Assembly: GCA_002724315.1 (NCBI GenBank)
Contig: PBOJ01000112.1
Coordinates: 1 to 64,000, forward strand
From: Planctomycetaceae bacterium
GTDB taxonomy: Bacteria > Planctomycetota > Planctomycetia > Planctomycetales > Planctomycetaceae
DNA length: 64,000 nt
Reading direction: 5' to 3'
Part shown: one piece after another, positions 1-10,408 of the stretch
How positions within the stretch are numbered: position 1 is the first letter of the stretch
Layout of the letters: each line of letters opens with the position of its first letter
Translations under genes and position numbers: made by a program
Notes under the pieces: model-generated
What the model saw: only the letters and a program-made list of their open reading frames with translations
The model's database searches: none
Told to the model about the DNA's origin: nothing

Positions 1-23
1 GAATCCGGTTGGTTATCGGGGTG

Positions 24-60
24 TTATTAACACGTTTCAACACTGCTTGTGAGTGAATAA
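24..60. other. Two near-match DnaA boxes upstream of dnaN (possible origin-proximal DNA)
   Basis: TTATTAACA at 24-32 differs from the DnaA box TTATNCACA at one base, and AGTGAATAA at 52-60 differs from the reverse complement TGTGNATAA at one base. The first lies inside a 13-base inverted repeat, GTGTTA-T-TAACAC (21-33). The first 180 bases are about 44% GC by my count, clearly lower than the genes that follow. Position next to dnaN is a common place for oriC, but a perfect box is not visible and dnaA lies outside the window, so this remains a candidate. Confidence 0.3.
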
Positions 61-103
61 ACCACGTGGTATCATGGACTTTCGTAGTGGATTCCTGGGA
101 AAA

Positions 104-131
104 TTGACGTCAAAAGCAGGCCCCTGATACT
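104..131 (+). promoter_or_regulatory. Candidate sigma-70 promoter of dnaN
   Basis: TTGACG (104-109, 5/6 match to -35) and GATACT (126-131, 4/6 match to -10) are separated by 16 bases and lie about 90 bases before the dnaN start. The -35 element overlaps the perfect palindrome TTGACGTCAA (104-113), and another perfect palindrome ACCACGTGGT lies at 61-70, so an operator overlapping the promoter is possible. The assignment is by eye. Confidence 0.4.
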
Positions 132-223
132 ACTACTGCTAAGTAAAAGATTCAGAACAGCCTTTTGCGACTTTGTCGCTCGTTCTGTTTGTCAATGGAG
201 TGTTCCAGAACCGACGTGACCCC

Positions 224-1336
224 ATGAAACTTCAATGCCACCGGTCCACCCTGGCAACCGCACTGCAGATTGTCGGCACGGTTGTGCCCACGCGAACGCC
301 CAAGGAAATCCTCCGCAACGTCAAGCTGCAGGTCGACACAGGAACGGCGACCCTGGTGGCCACTGACCTCGAGGTGGGTGTTCGAGTCGAGTTGACGGGG
401 GTCGAAACAGACTCGAACGGCGAAGTGCTTTTGCCAACCAGTCGGATGTCGTCGATTCTTCGTGAGTTGACCGATGAGACGATTGGCATCGAGGTGACCG
501 AGACGTCGATCCAGGTTCGCACCACCGGCAGCGAGTTCACCCTGTCATCAGAAGATCCCGACGAGTTTCCCGACGTGGCGACGTTCGAGGGGGAACAGTA
601 CCTGGCAATTCCCGGAGCAGCTCTTCGCGAGGGAATCGTACGGACGAAGTTTGCCACTGACCAGGAGAGCACCCGGTATGCCCTGGGTGGGATTCTGTTG
701 GATCCGACCAGTGACGCGGTGACACTGGTGGCAACAGACAGTCGGCGATTGGCAGTGGCTGCGTTGCCGGTCCGTCCCGAGGGGTTTGAGGAACCGGCCA
801 ATCCGGGGCCGGTAATCCCGTCGAAGGCGATGAAGTTGATCGAAAAAACGATCACCGATGACCAGGAAGAGGTCCAGGTGGCGATCAACGCCAACGACAT
901 CCTGGTCCGTTGCGGGCAATCAACGATTTCCAGCCGGCTGGTGGAAGGCCGGTTCCCGGATTACTCGAAACTGATCGATACCGGGGGAGGCAGCGTCGCG
1001 ACGCTCGAGGTTGACTCGTTCCACACGGCCGTTCGCCAGGCCGATATCGTCACCAGTGATGAGAGTCGGGGGGTCGATTTCTCGTTCGACAAGGGCCAGT
1101 TGACGTTGAAGACGGTTGCTGCCGATGTGGGTGAGTCGACCGTGGAAATCCCGGTGGCATATGACGGCGAAGCGGTCTCAATCAGTTTTGATCCAAGATA
1201 CATCATCGAATTCCTGAGGGTGCTGAAACCCGAATCCACGGTGTCGCTGCACCTCTCCGACAGTGAAAGTGCCGCCGTGTTCCGCACCGATGACGGATAC
1301 ACCTACGTGGTCATGCCGCTGTCGAGGGACCGATGA
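224..1336 (+). CDS. dnaN: DNA polymerase III beta subunit (sliding clamp)
   Basis: The protein is the ring-shaped clamp that tethers the replicative polymerase to DNA in the cytoplasm. I chose the ATG at 224, giving 370 residues starting MKLQCHR, the usual length and start type for the family; an in-frame ATG at 173 would add 17 residues without family likeness. The three repeated clamp folds fall at about residues 1-125, 126-255 and 256-370. The C-terminal end YVVMPLSRDR is the expected YxxMPM/L-R clamp ending. The gene is followed after three bases by the DUF721 gene and then gyrB, a classic replication cluster order. A candidate promoter and palindromes lie upstream. Confidence 0.97.
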   Translation: MKLQCHRSTLATALQIVGTVVPTRTPKEILRNVKLQVDTGTATLVATDLEVGVRVELTGVETDSNGEVLLPTSRMSSILRELTDETIGIEVTETSIQVRTTGSEFTLSSEDPDEFPDVATFEGEQYLAIPGAALREGIVRTKFATDQESTRYALGGILLDPTSDAVTLVATDSRRLAVAALPVRPEGFEEPANPGPVIPSKAMKLIEKTITDDQEEVQVAINANDILVRCGQSTISSRLVEGRFPDYSKLIDTGGGSVATLEVDSFHTAVRQADIVTSDESRGVDFSFDKGQLTLKTVAADVGESTVEIPVAYDGEAVSISFDPRYIIEFLRVLKPESTVSLHLSDSESAAVFRTDDGYTYVVMPLSRDR

Positions 1337-1339
1337 TCG

Positions 1340-1672
1340 ATGCGTGCAGCCCGCGGACCGCAACGGCTGAGCGACACCCTGTCCGAACTGGTGGCACTGA
1401 AGGGGCTGGCCAAGAGCGGGGCGGCCGAACAACTCAGCCAGGCTTGGCAGAAGGCCGCCGGAGAGCGAATTGCGTCAGAGACACGAGTGGTGGCGGTCAA
1501 GAACAGGTCGCTGGAGATCGAGGTGGCCAGTGCGGCGTTGATGTACGAGTTGGATTCGTTCCACAAACCGGGCCTGCTGGAAACGTTGCAGCAGCAGCCG
1601 GGCCTGGAAATTAACCGGTTGAAGTTTCGGCTGAAAGGCAGCCTCGGCCAATCGGATGGGAGCGGTGGCTAG
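1340..1672 (+). CDS. DUF721 / DciA-like protein, probable replicative helicase loader or operator
   Basis: This 110-residue protein has the DUF721 pattern: an N-terminal helix ending in a QAWQKAAGERIA segment (about residues 34-45), followed by strands containing LEIEVASAALMYEL (about 58-71). DciA proteins of this family act with DnaB helicase in bacteria that lack DnaC or DnaI; that role is known for the family and inferred here. The ATG begins three bases after the dnaN stop and the gene precedes gyrB by 18 bases, so it is almost certainly co-transcribed with both. It occupies the position where recF sits in many dnaN-gyrB clusters. The last dozen residues are glycine- and serine-rich and look unstructured. 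Confidence 0.85.
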   Translation: MRAARGPQRLSDTLSELVALKGLAKSGAAEQLSQAWQKAAGERIASETRVVAVKNRSLEIEVASAALMYELDSFHKPGLLETLQQQPGLEINRLKFRLKGSLGQSDGSGG

Positions 1673-4186
<2,514 letters not shown>

Positions 4187-4200
4187 CAGCTTCTACCGCC

Positions 4201-4229
4201 TCGACGAGCGCCCTGGTCGAAGTTAGTCT
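4201..4229 (+). promoter_or_regulatory. Candidate promoter of the sialate O-acetylesterase gene
   Basis: TCGACG (4201-4206) and TAGTCT (4224-4229) are 17 bases apart, and the -10 element ends 38 bases before the ATG at 4268. The -10 sits in GTTAGTCT, which recurs upstream of the gene at 57569. Both hexamers match consensus only partly. Confidence 0.35.
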
Positions 4230-4267
4230 GTGGGTTCCCCTTGATTGACATCCCATGGAGCCATGTC

Positions 4268-5683
4268 ATGCGCAGGCTGTTGAGCGTCCTTCTCCTTGTT
4301 CTGTTCGCATCAACCGTTCAGGCGGAAGTCCGCTTCCCCTCGGTCATCGGCGACAACATGGTGCTGCAGCGGGGCGAGGCTGTCCCGTTGTGGGGATGGG
4401 ATGACGCCGGGACCAAGGTCACCGTCACGATGGGTGACGTCACCACCTCGACGACCGCCGGTGCCGAAGGTGCCTGGGCGGTCTACCTGCCGGCGATGAA
4501 AGCCGGCGGTCCCCACGAGATCGTGGTGGCAGGGACCAGCACGGTGACCATCAAGAACGTGCTCGTCGGCGAAGTCTGGCTCTGCTCCGGACAATCCAAC
4601 ATGGAATGGCGTGTCCGGCAATCGAACAACCCCAAGGAAGAGATTGCCGCAGCCAACCATCCGCGGATCCGACACATCAAGTTCCCGCACCGGCCCGCCG
4701 CCGATCCGCAAGTGAACATTCCCAGCGACGGCTGGAAGGTCTGCAGTCCCGCGACCGTCGGCGACTTCACCGGAGTGGGATACTACTTCGGTCGTCACCT
4801 GCTCCAGGAACTTGACGTTCCGATCGGTCTGCTCGGTTGCAACTGGGGGGGGACAAGAATCGAGCCGTGGACGCCGCCTGTCGGGTTCCGGGCAGTTCCG
4901 AAACTTTCTGACATCACGGGAAAACTGGATGAATATCCCTCGGTCCGTGGAAACGGTTCGATCGATCACCAGTCGCCACTGGCGCTGTTCAACGGCATGG
5001 TCTCTCCCGTACAGCCGTACGGCATCCGTGGGGCGATCTGGTACCAGGGAGAATCGAACAACGGCGAGGGAATGCTCTACCACGAGAAAATGAAGGCCCT
5101 GATTGCCGGCTGGCGTTCGGTCTGGAACAAGCCGGCGTTGCCGTTCTACTACGTCCAGTTGGCCCCGTATCGCTACGGCAATCGCGGGTCCGAGTTGCTG
5201 GCCGGAATCTGGGAAGCACAGCTCAAGACTCTCGCGGTGCCCCACACCGGGATGGCTGTCACGGTCGACATTGGCAACACCAGGGACATTCACCCGAGGA
5301 ACAAGCAGGATGTCGGCAAGCGGCTTGCCCTTTGGGCCCTTGCCAAAGACTACGGCCGAAAAAAGCTCGTGTACTCCGGGCCCCTCTACAAGGGTATGAC
5401 GGTCCAGGGTGATGCGATTCACATCTCGTTTGATCACGTCGGCGATGGACTCGTTTCTCGCGACGGCAAGGCCCTCTCGCACTTCACGATTGCCGGAGCA
5501 AACAAGGCGTTTGTCGCAGCCTCGGCCACGATCAAGGGGAAAACGGTTGTCGTTCGTGCTGGTGGCGTCAATCAGCCTGTGGCCGTCCGGTTCGGATGGC
5601 ATCATGAGGCCGAGCCGAACCTGTCAAACAAGAACGGCCTGCCGGCTTCTCCGTTCCGTACCGATTCGTGGGATCCCAAGTGA
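4268..5683 (+). CDS. Secreted sialate O-acetylesterase-like SGNH esterase
   Basis: This 471-residue protein has a clean signal peptide (MRRLLSVLL... cleaved after QA, residue 19), so it acts outside the cytoplasm. It matches the sialate O-acetylesterase (SASA, formerly DUF303) family: the nucleophile motif GQSNMEW with S110, the WYQGESN block (258-264) and the catalytic D-x-H-P at D340 and H342. Such enzymes remove acetyl esters from sugars, often from plant or algal polysaccharides in planctomycetes. I chose the ATG at 4268 because the signal peptide starts there; an in-frame ATG at 4241 would add nine hydrophilic residues. It is separated from gyrB by 81 bases and appears to have its own promoter. 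Confidence 0.88.
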   Translation: MRRLLSVLLLVLFASTVQAEVRFPSVIGDNMVLQRGEAVPLWGWDDAGTKVTVTMGDVTTSTTAGAEGAWAVYLPAMKAGGPHEIVVAGTSTVTIKNVLVGEVWLCSGQSNMEWRVRQSNNPKEEIAAANHPRIRHIKFPHRPAADPQVNIPSDGWKVCSPATVGDFTGVGYYFGRHLLQELDVPIGLLGCNWGGTRIEPWTPPVGFRAVPKLSDITGKLDEYPSVRGNGSIDHQSPLALFNGMVSPVQPYGIRGAIWYQGESNNGEGMLYHEKMKALIAGWRSVWNKPALPFYYVQLAPYRYGNRGSELLAGIWEAQLKTLAVPHTGMAVTVDIGNTRDIHPRNKQDVGKRLALWALAKDYGRKKLVYSGPLYKGMTVQGDAIHISFDHVGDGLVSRDGKALSHFTIAGANKAFVAASATIKGKTVVVRAGGVNQPVAVRFGWHHEAEPNLSNKNGLPASPFRTDSWDPK

Positions 5684-5789
5684 ATCCCACCTGTCAGTGG
5701 TGTTCGGGGACCGATATGATGGATGAGCGGATGTTGATGTGTTCATGTTGCACATCCCCGGCATCTGTCGGAAACGATGGGGAGTGGTG

Positions 5790-7208
5790 ATGAATAGCCA
5801 GCGGTGCCAGGGTCCCGGCGGCGGGATCGGTCGGCGGGAGTTGTTGAGGACCGGGCTCGTCGGCTTCAGTGGTCTGACGCTTCCCGGGCTTTACCAGGCT
5901 CGTGCCGAGACCGCCGGTGAATCCGACGAAGTGCAGACGTCTGTGATCCTGGTCTGGTTGCGGGGCGGTTGCAGCCACCTGGACACCTGGGATCCGAAGC
6001 CGGGTGCCACCGACGCTTATCGCAGCCCATACCAACCGATCTCGACCAAGGTTCCCGGCACCCAGCTGACCGAGCTGCTGCCGAAAATGGCTGCCATTTC
6101 CGACAAGTACAACATTCTTCGCTCGGTCGCTCACGATGCCGGTGGCCATCCTGCCGGTTCGTTGCGGGTGCTCTCGGGGGATCCTGCCCGAGCCGACAAG
6201 CCCAAGCCGATCTATCCCGACTGGATGACCGTGGCCAACTTCCTGCGGTCGGATTCTCCCAAGGCCCTGCCCAATTACGTGGCGTTGAATCCCGTTGATC
6301 GCTACGACGCGTTCCAGATTGCCGGTCCGGCCTACTTGGGACCGTCGTATGAGGCGTTCCGGGTGACCGGTGATCCGAGCAAGCCGCAATTTGCGATCCC
6401 CAATATCGGTGTGAAGAAAGACGCGCTGGTGCGACTGGAACGTCGGACCAACCTGAGAGCGTCTTTTGATCGGTTGCGTCGAGACATTGACCAGGGCGGG
6501 CTGATGCAGGCGGTTGACGATTTCGAAGCCCAGGCCCTGTCGCTGTTGACCAGCACCGAGGCCCAGCAGGCGTTCGATCTCTCCGATGAACCGGCAGCTC
6601 TTCGGGATCGTTATGGTCGCAACCAGTGGGGCCAGCAGTGCCTGTTGGCCCGGCGGTTGGTCGAGGCGGGTGTGGATATTGTGGCCACCGAGTTCGACGG
6701 GCCGCTGTGTGGCCGAGTCGCCAACTGGGACGACCACGCCGTCAACCACCATGTCTTCGAGGCCCTGGCGTGGCGGGCACCGTTCTTTGACCAGGCGATC
6801 AGTGCATTGATCGAGGATGTCTACAATCGCGGGCTCGATCGACGCGTGCTGGTGATCATCACCGGCGAGTTCGGGCGAACGCCGCGGATCTCCAACCAGC
6901 CCTCCAGTGGTCCGGGCAAGGCCAGTCGTCCCAAGGGGACCCGCCAACCCGGACGTGATCACTGGCCGCGGGCCAATTCGATGGTCTTTGCCGGTGGGGG
7001 CATGGAAACCGGGCAGGTGATCGGGGCAACCGATCCCCGCGGTGAGGATCCCGTCAAGCGGCGTGTCAGCCCTTACGATTTTCTGGCGACCATCTACCAC
7101 CATCTCGGAATCGACACCCGGCACACCGCACTGACCGATTTCGGCGGTCGGCCCGTCCCGGTGCTCTCCAAGGGCACACCGATTCCCGAGCTCACCGGCC
7201 GCTCCTGA
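5790..7208 (+). CDS. DUF1501 secreted protein (paralogue 1)
   Basis: The protein has 472 residues and starts at the ATG preceded by a strong GGGGAG ribosome site. A twin arginine (R15-R16) followed by a hydrophobic stretch ending at AxA suggests Tat export. DUF1501 motifs are present: VWLRGGCSHLDTWDPKP (about 55-71), a conserved [12 protein letters not shown] block in the middle, and GEFGRTP near the C-terminus followed by a RDHW block. DUF1501 is placed with the alkaline-phosphatase/sulfatase-like fold, to my knowledge, but its reaction is not established. Unlike the other full-length copies except the one at 58945, it is not next to a PSD1 gene; it follows the esterase on the same strand after 106 bases. 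Confidence 0.88.
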   Translation: MNSQRCQGPGGGIGRRELLRTGLVGFSGLTLPGLYQARAETAGESDEVQTSVILVWLRGGCSHLDTWDPKPGATDAYRSPYQPISTKVPGTQLTELLPKMAAISDKYNILRSVAHDAGGHPAGSLRVLSGDPARADKPKPIYPDWMTVANFLRSDSPKALPNYVALNPVDRYDAFQIAGPAYLGPSYEAFRVTGDPSKPQFAIPNIGVKKDALVRLERRTNLRASFDRLRRDIDQGGLMQAVDDFEAQALSLLTSTEAQQAFDLSDEPAALRDRYGRNQWGQQCLLARRLVEAGVDIVATEFDGPLCGRVANWDDHAVNHHVFEALAWRAPFFDQAISALIEDVYNRGLDRRVLVIITGEFGRTPRISNQPSSGPGKASRPKGTRQPGRDHWPRANSMVFAGGGMETGQVIGATDPRGEDPVKRRVSPYDFLATIYHHLGIDTRHTALTDFGGRPVPVLSKGTPIPELTGRS

Positions 7209-7422
7209 TCCGGTTGATTCGGTAGGTTTTGCGGGGCTTCTCTGCAGAATGCTCCGGTTGTAACGGTTAGGCCCAGCCACGGGCGTTAACTTGCAACGCT
7301 TGAAACTGATGCGCGAACAGCCATCGGAATCGTCGATCGGACAAACCGGTACAACCGAAAGGAGACGTATACCTGTTTGGTTCGGTCTGACTCCAACACA
7401 GTTTTTCATAGTGGCAGAAATC

Positions 7423-7989
7423 ATGTTGATCGCACGGTTAGCCTTTGGATTGGCTTGTCTCGGAATGCTGATTCCCCAGGGATTGATGGCAGCAACACCC
7501 ACGCAGCCCACGGTGTCGGACGTCGTGCTGGGTGAAGGGGGAATACTGTTGGGACGTTTGGTTGACGGCCGTGGGTACGGCTTGCCGGGGCGGCGTGTGG
7601 AAATGCGACGTGGTGGCGCGGTGATTGTCTGGATGAGGACAGATCAGTTCGGACGTTTTGCCGTGAAGGATCTGCCAGGCGGAACGTATGCACTGGTCAG
7701 CGGCTCTGCGCAGAACGTGGTGCGTGCCTGGGCTGCCGGATCGGCTCCACCACGGACTTCCACGCGGGTGATCCTGGTCGAACAGCCACAAGTCGTAAGT
7801 TGGCAGGCTCCCGCGACCGAGTCGGTTGATGTGGTCTACAGCAGTTCCGAATCTCGCATCTTCGGGCTGAGCCCATGGACCCTGACGGCGGTCGTTGGAA
7901 TGGCCGTCGGGATCCCGATCCTGGTCAACCAGCACGACGACGATGGACCATCCACTGTCGGGGGTGCCGGACTACCGGCCAGTCCTTGA
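7423..7989 (+). CDS. Small secreted protein with carboxypeptidase-regulatory-like domain and C-terminal membrane segment
   Basis: The 188-residue product starts at the ATG before a signal peptide (MLIARLAFGLACLGML... ending MA). Residues about 38-95 resemble a carboxypeptidase regulatory-like (transthyretin-type) beta-sandwich: GRLVDGRGYGLPGRRVEMRR, then TDQFGRFAVKDLPGGTYAL. A hydrophobic segment, TLTAVVGMAVGIPILV, near the C-terminus could anchor it. Proteins of this plan are common in planctomycetes and have no known function. An in-frame ATG at 7291 would add 44 residues ahead of the signal peptide and was not used. A long hairpin follows the stop. Confidence 0.65.
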   Translation: MLIARLAFGLACLGMLIPQGLMAATPTQPTVSDVVLGEGGILLGRLVDGRGYGLPGRRVEMRRGGAVIVWMRTDQFGRFAVKDLPGGTYALVSGSAQNVVRAWAAGSAPPRTSTRVILVEQPQVVSWQAPATESVDVVYSSSESRIFGLSPWTLTAVVGMAVGIPILVNQHDDDGPSTVGGAGLPASP

Positions 7990-8028
7990 CCAACAGATGG
8001 CGGGCAAGGGGCCTCCGATTGAGACACG

Positions 8029-8065
8029 CAAACGGCTTCGGTACGATTTCGTCCGGAGCCGTTTG
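8029..8065 (+). promoter_or_regulatory. Strong hairpin that buries the ribosome site of the next gene
   Basis: Bases 8029-8041 (CAAACGGCTTCGG) pair with 8053-8065 (CCGGAGCCGTTTG) in 13 pairs, 12 Watson-Crick and one G-T, around an 11-base loop. The right arm contains GGAG (8055-8058), nine bases before the ATG at 8068. It could be a terminator for the preceding gene, although no run of T follows, or a structure that controls translation of the following gene. Confidence 0.55.
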
Positions 8066-8067
8066 TC

Positions 8068-9303
8068 ATGTTGTCAGCTTCCTCCGATTGCCTTGTCACC
8101 AAAGTGGTTTTCGCCGCCCTGGTGATTTCCGGAAACCTTGCGGGGGCCGAACGCCTGCGGGTTGAGGTTCGAGAGACCGGCGGCTGGTCCCGACCGGCTT
8201 ACCCCTGCACGCTGACACTCGATCGCCCCTCGGAACCCAGGCCGCTTCGCTTCCGTTTGCTAGACGAATCGTCTCGTCCGATCGTTGTGCAGGCGGACGG
8301 GGAAGAGCTCGGCAAAACCACACGCTGGCGATTGGCATTCCCGTTGAGCCTCGAGCCTCGCCAACGCCGGGTGTTGATCTTGGAAGTCGGTGTGGACGTG
8401 ACCCCGAGTCCGAAGCGTCGTCGTGGACACGTTCTCGAGACAGCCGACGGTTCGTTGAAAGTCATCAACGCGCCATACCTGACCTGGACGATTCCCTCGC
8501 GGGTTGGTCCCTGTTTGCAGTCGCTGGAATTCGGCGGTCACGAACACCTCGAGGGTCCCACGGCAAAACTGGTGCTCAAGACCCGGTCGGGACAAAGCCT
8601 GTCAGTGGGTGGCCCGAAGGCACCGGCCTGGAAGGCCGTCCGTCGGGGCCCCTTGGCTGTCACGCTGTTGGGGCGGCAAAAGATTCTGGCGGGCAAGTCG
8701 ACGCCAATCGTCAATCGTGTCGAACTCGATTTTCCTGTCTCGCGCAGCTGGGTTCGGATGGATTGGCAACTCGATGACCCGGACGATCGGATTGCTGAAG
8801 TCCGCCTCGAGGTCGATCTCAACTTGGACACATCGACATCGGCCGCTCCAAACCTGGTGGATTTCGGGGCAGGTACCTGGGTGTACTCGCGACTGCGTTC
8901 CGGGCAGGTTGCGGTGCTGGAAGCCGAGCGGCCAGGTGTCGGGCCACCTGATTCGGCACCGGCCTGGCGGGTGTCGAGAGGGACTGCCAAGACATTGCGG
9001 CCATTTGTGGTTTCGGATCCCGTCCGGCCAGTACGGGCCGAGGGCTGGGTCCACCTGATGGACCGCAAACGGTGTCTGGCACTGGCGGTTGACGGTTTTG
9101 GCCGGGAACGCCTGGAGTCGATCCAGGCGACTGCCGAGGGTGGAATCCGCGTCCGAAGGGTGTTTGGTTCGCAGAAACGTCCGGCAACCCACAACAAGTC
9201 CCTCAGGTGCTGGCTGCACTTCGTCGGCTTCCCGCCTCAACAAAGTGCAGCCACCAGCCCACGGCACATGCAGACACCGCCTGCGGTGCGAGTGCTTCGT
9301 TGA
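8068..9303 (+). CDS. Secreted beta-sandwich protein, possibly related to the RGL/YetA-like lyase group
   Basis: The 411-residue protein has a signal peptide ending near residue 28 (NLAGAE). The rest is predicted all-beta, with a segment SWVRMDWQLDDPDDRIAEV (about 228-246) of the kind seen in extracellular polysaccharide-lyase-like domains, and a C-terminal HFVGFPPQQ...SPRHMQ block that I recall from YetA-like/exo-rhamnogalacturonan lyase-like proteins. The family assignment is weak. The GGAG ribosome site lies within the right arm of the 8029-8065 hairpin. The gene is convergent with the membrane protein gene at 9423. It may act with the nearby esterase on polysaccharide. Confidence 0.55.
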   Translation: MLSASSDCLVTKVVFAALVISGNLAGAERLRVEVRETGGWSRPAYPCTLTLDRPSEPRPLRFRLLDESSRPIVVQADGEELGKTTRWRLAFPLSLEPRQRRVLILEVGVDVTPSPKRRRGHVLETADGSLKVINAPYLTWTIPSRVGPCLQSLEFGGHEHLEGPTAKLVLKTRSGQSLSVGGPKAPAWKAVRRGPLAVTLLGRQKILAGKSTPIVNRVELDFPVSRSWVRMDWQLDDPDDRIAEVRLEVDLNLDTSTSAAPNLVDFGAGTWVYSRLRSGQVAVLEAERPGVGPPDSAPAWRVSRGTAKTLRPFVVSDPVRPVRAEGWVHLMDRKRCLALAVDGFGRERLESIQATAEGGIRVRRVFGSQKRPATHNKSLRCWLHFVGFPPQQSAATSPRHMQTPPAVRVLR

Positions 9304-9422
9304 CGGCGCGCTGTCTGAGCCCCATCGGCTCACAGTCCGGTTGCTGAATCGACTTTTGCTGAGACGCCGTGGCTACCGATAGATGTTTCGCCCCGCGTCG
9401 CGGACGTCTGTCGGACCGGCGA

Positions 9423-10337
9423 TCAACTTCGCTCGAGCCGGTCCCGGAGCGCCTTGAAGCAACTGAACCCATCTTCAAAGACGGATTTGAATTCGGTCGG
9501 TTCAACAAGTTCCCTGGGGCGGTAGACAATAAACGAACCCGACTGGGTCTCAAATGACCACCCGGAACGTGTGGCAAAGAAGTCGAGCAACGTGTTGTCA
9601 AAGAACTCGCGGGTCTGTTCCGCCATGTCGGATTGCAGTACGAATTGTTGCGAGAATGCCAGGTGTTCGTCGAAATCGATATCCTGCAACCCCAGCATCT
9701 GCCCGGCCCGGTCAAACATCCGCTCGGGTCGCATGCGGAACTCGGGCAGGTTCAACAAGGCCGATTGCATCGCTACAACCGTCTGCCTGTGGACGCGTCG
9801 ATTCCTGCCGCTGCCTGTCGTGTAGCGGTAGTCGAAGATCCGCAACTCCACCTCGTCGGTTCCACCAACGCAGACGTTGGTCAACTGGCCCTTGCGGCCC
9901 TTGTTGAACAGCGGAAACGGTCCCAGTTGCCCCTCCAGGGATTCTTCTCCCATCGGCGAAAACTCGAGATTCAATTCGGCAGCTATGCCCGAGAGTGTCT
10001 GGGTCCGTTTTTGTGCGTTCGCTCGACGTATCAGGAAGATGATCACCAGGATAATCGGGATCATACCCCAGAGACCGCAACACGCCAAAAGGCCAGGCCA
10101 GTCCGCCGGGTTGTCTTCGTCGACGCCCTTCTCCTTTTCGTCCTGCTGGCGAGCCGCACCCCCGGGCTCTTGTGGTGCATCATCACTCTTCTCATCGTCT
10201 TCACCGGCGGTAACCGCCGGAACAACTTCTGTGTCGCCAGGCGGTTCGGAGCCCTCCTGTGCGCAGACAAGAGCGGGGAATGCCAACAGTATCAACCAGG
10301 TCAGCCGTTTCACGATATTCTCCAGCACAAACAGCAT
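9423..10337 (-). CDS. Membrane protein with acidic linker and uncharacterised cytoplasmic-type domain
   Basis: The 304-residue protein starts with a hydrophobic leader (about 11-26), then a very acidic, proline-rich linker (28-80), then a second membrane segment (about 81-104) followed by RRANAQKR. The C-terminal 200 residues form a globular domain with the distinctive stretch FDYRYTTGSGRNRRVHRQTV (about 168-187) and a FETQSGSFIVYRPREL ending. I do not recognise a named family with a function. It is last in the minus-strand run that begins at 19099, 71 bases after the isochorismatase/ThuA gene. Confidence 0.7.
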   Translation of the reverse strand: MLFVLENIVKRLTWLILLAFPALVCAQEGSEPPGDTEVVPAVTAGEDDEKSDDAPQEPGGAARQQDEKEKGVDEDNPADWPGLLACCGLWGMIPIILVIIFLIRRANAQKRTQTLSGIAAELNLEFSPMGEESLEGQLGPFPLFNKGRKGQLTNVCVGGTDEVELRIFDYRYTTGSGRNRRVHRQTVVAMQSALLNLPEFRMRPERMFDRAGQMLGLQDIDFDEHLAFSQQFVLQSDMAEQTREFFDNTLLDFFATRSGWSFETQSGSFIVYRPRELVEPTEFKSVFEDGFSCFKALRDRLERS

Positions 10338-10408
10338 GCGGGAATCACTTGCGATCCACGCGGAATTTTTTCTGCCACTCGGTCGGCATCACGCTCACGT
10401 CCTGTTGA

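Noticed and set aside
5694-7511. 605-residue open frame on the minus strand across the DUF1501 gene
   Set aside because: It is antisense to a well-supported gene, has no family motifs and an odd composition; long antisense frames are expected in GC-rich coding DNA.
9316-9332. TGAGCC-ccatc-GGCTCA hairpin in the convergent gap after the secreted protein gene
   Set aside because: Only six pairs and no T-run, so it is too weak to call a terminator.
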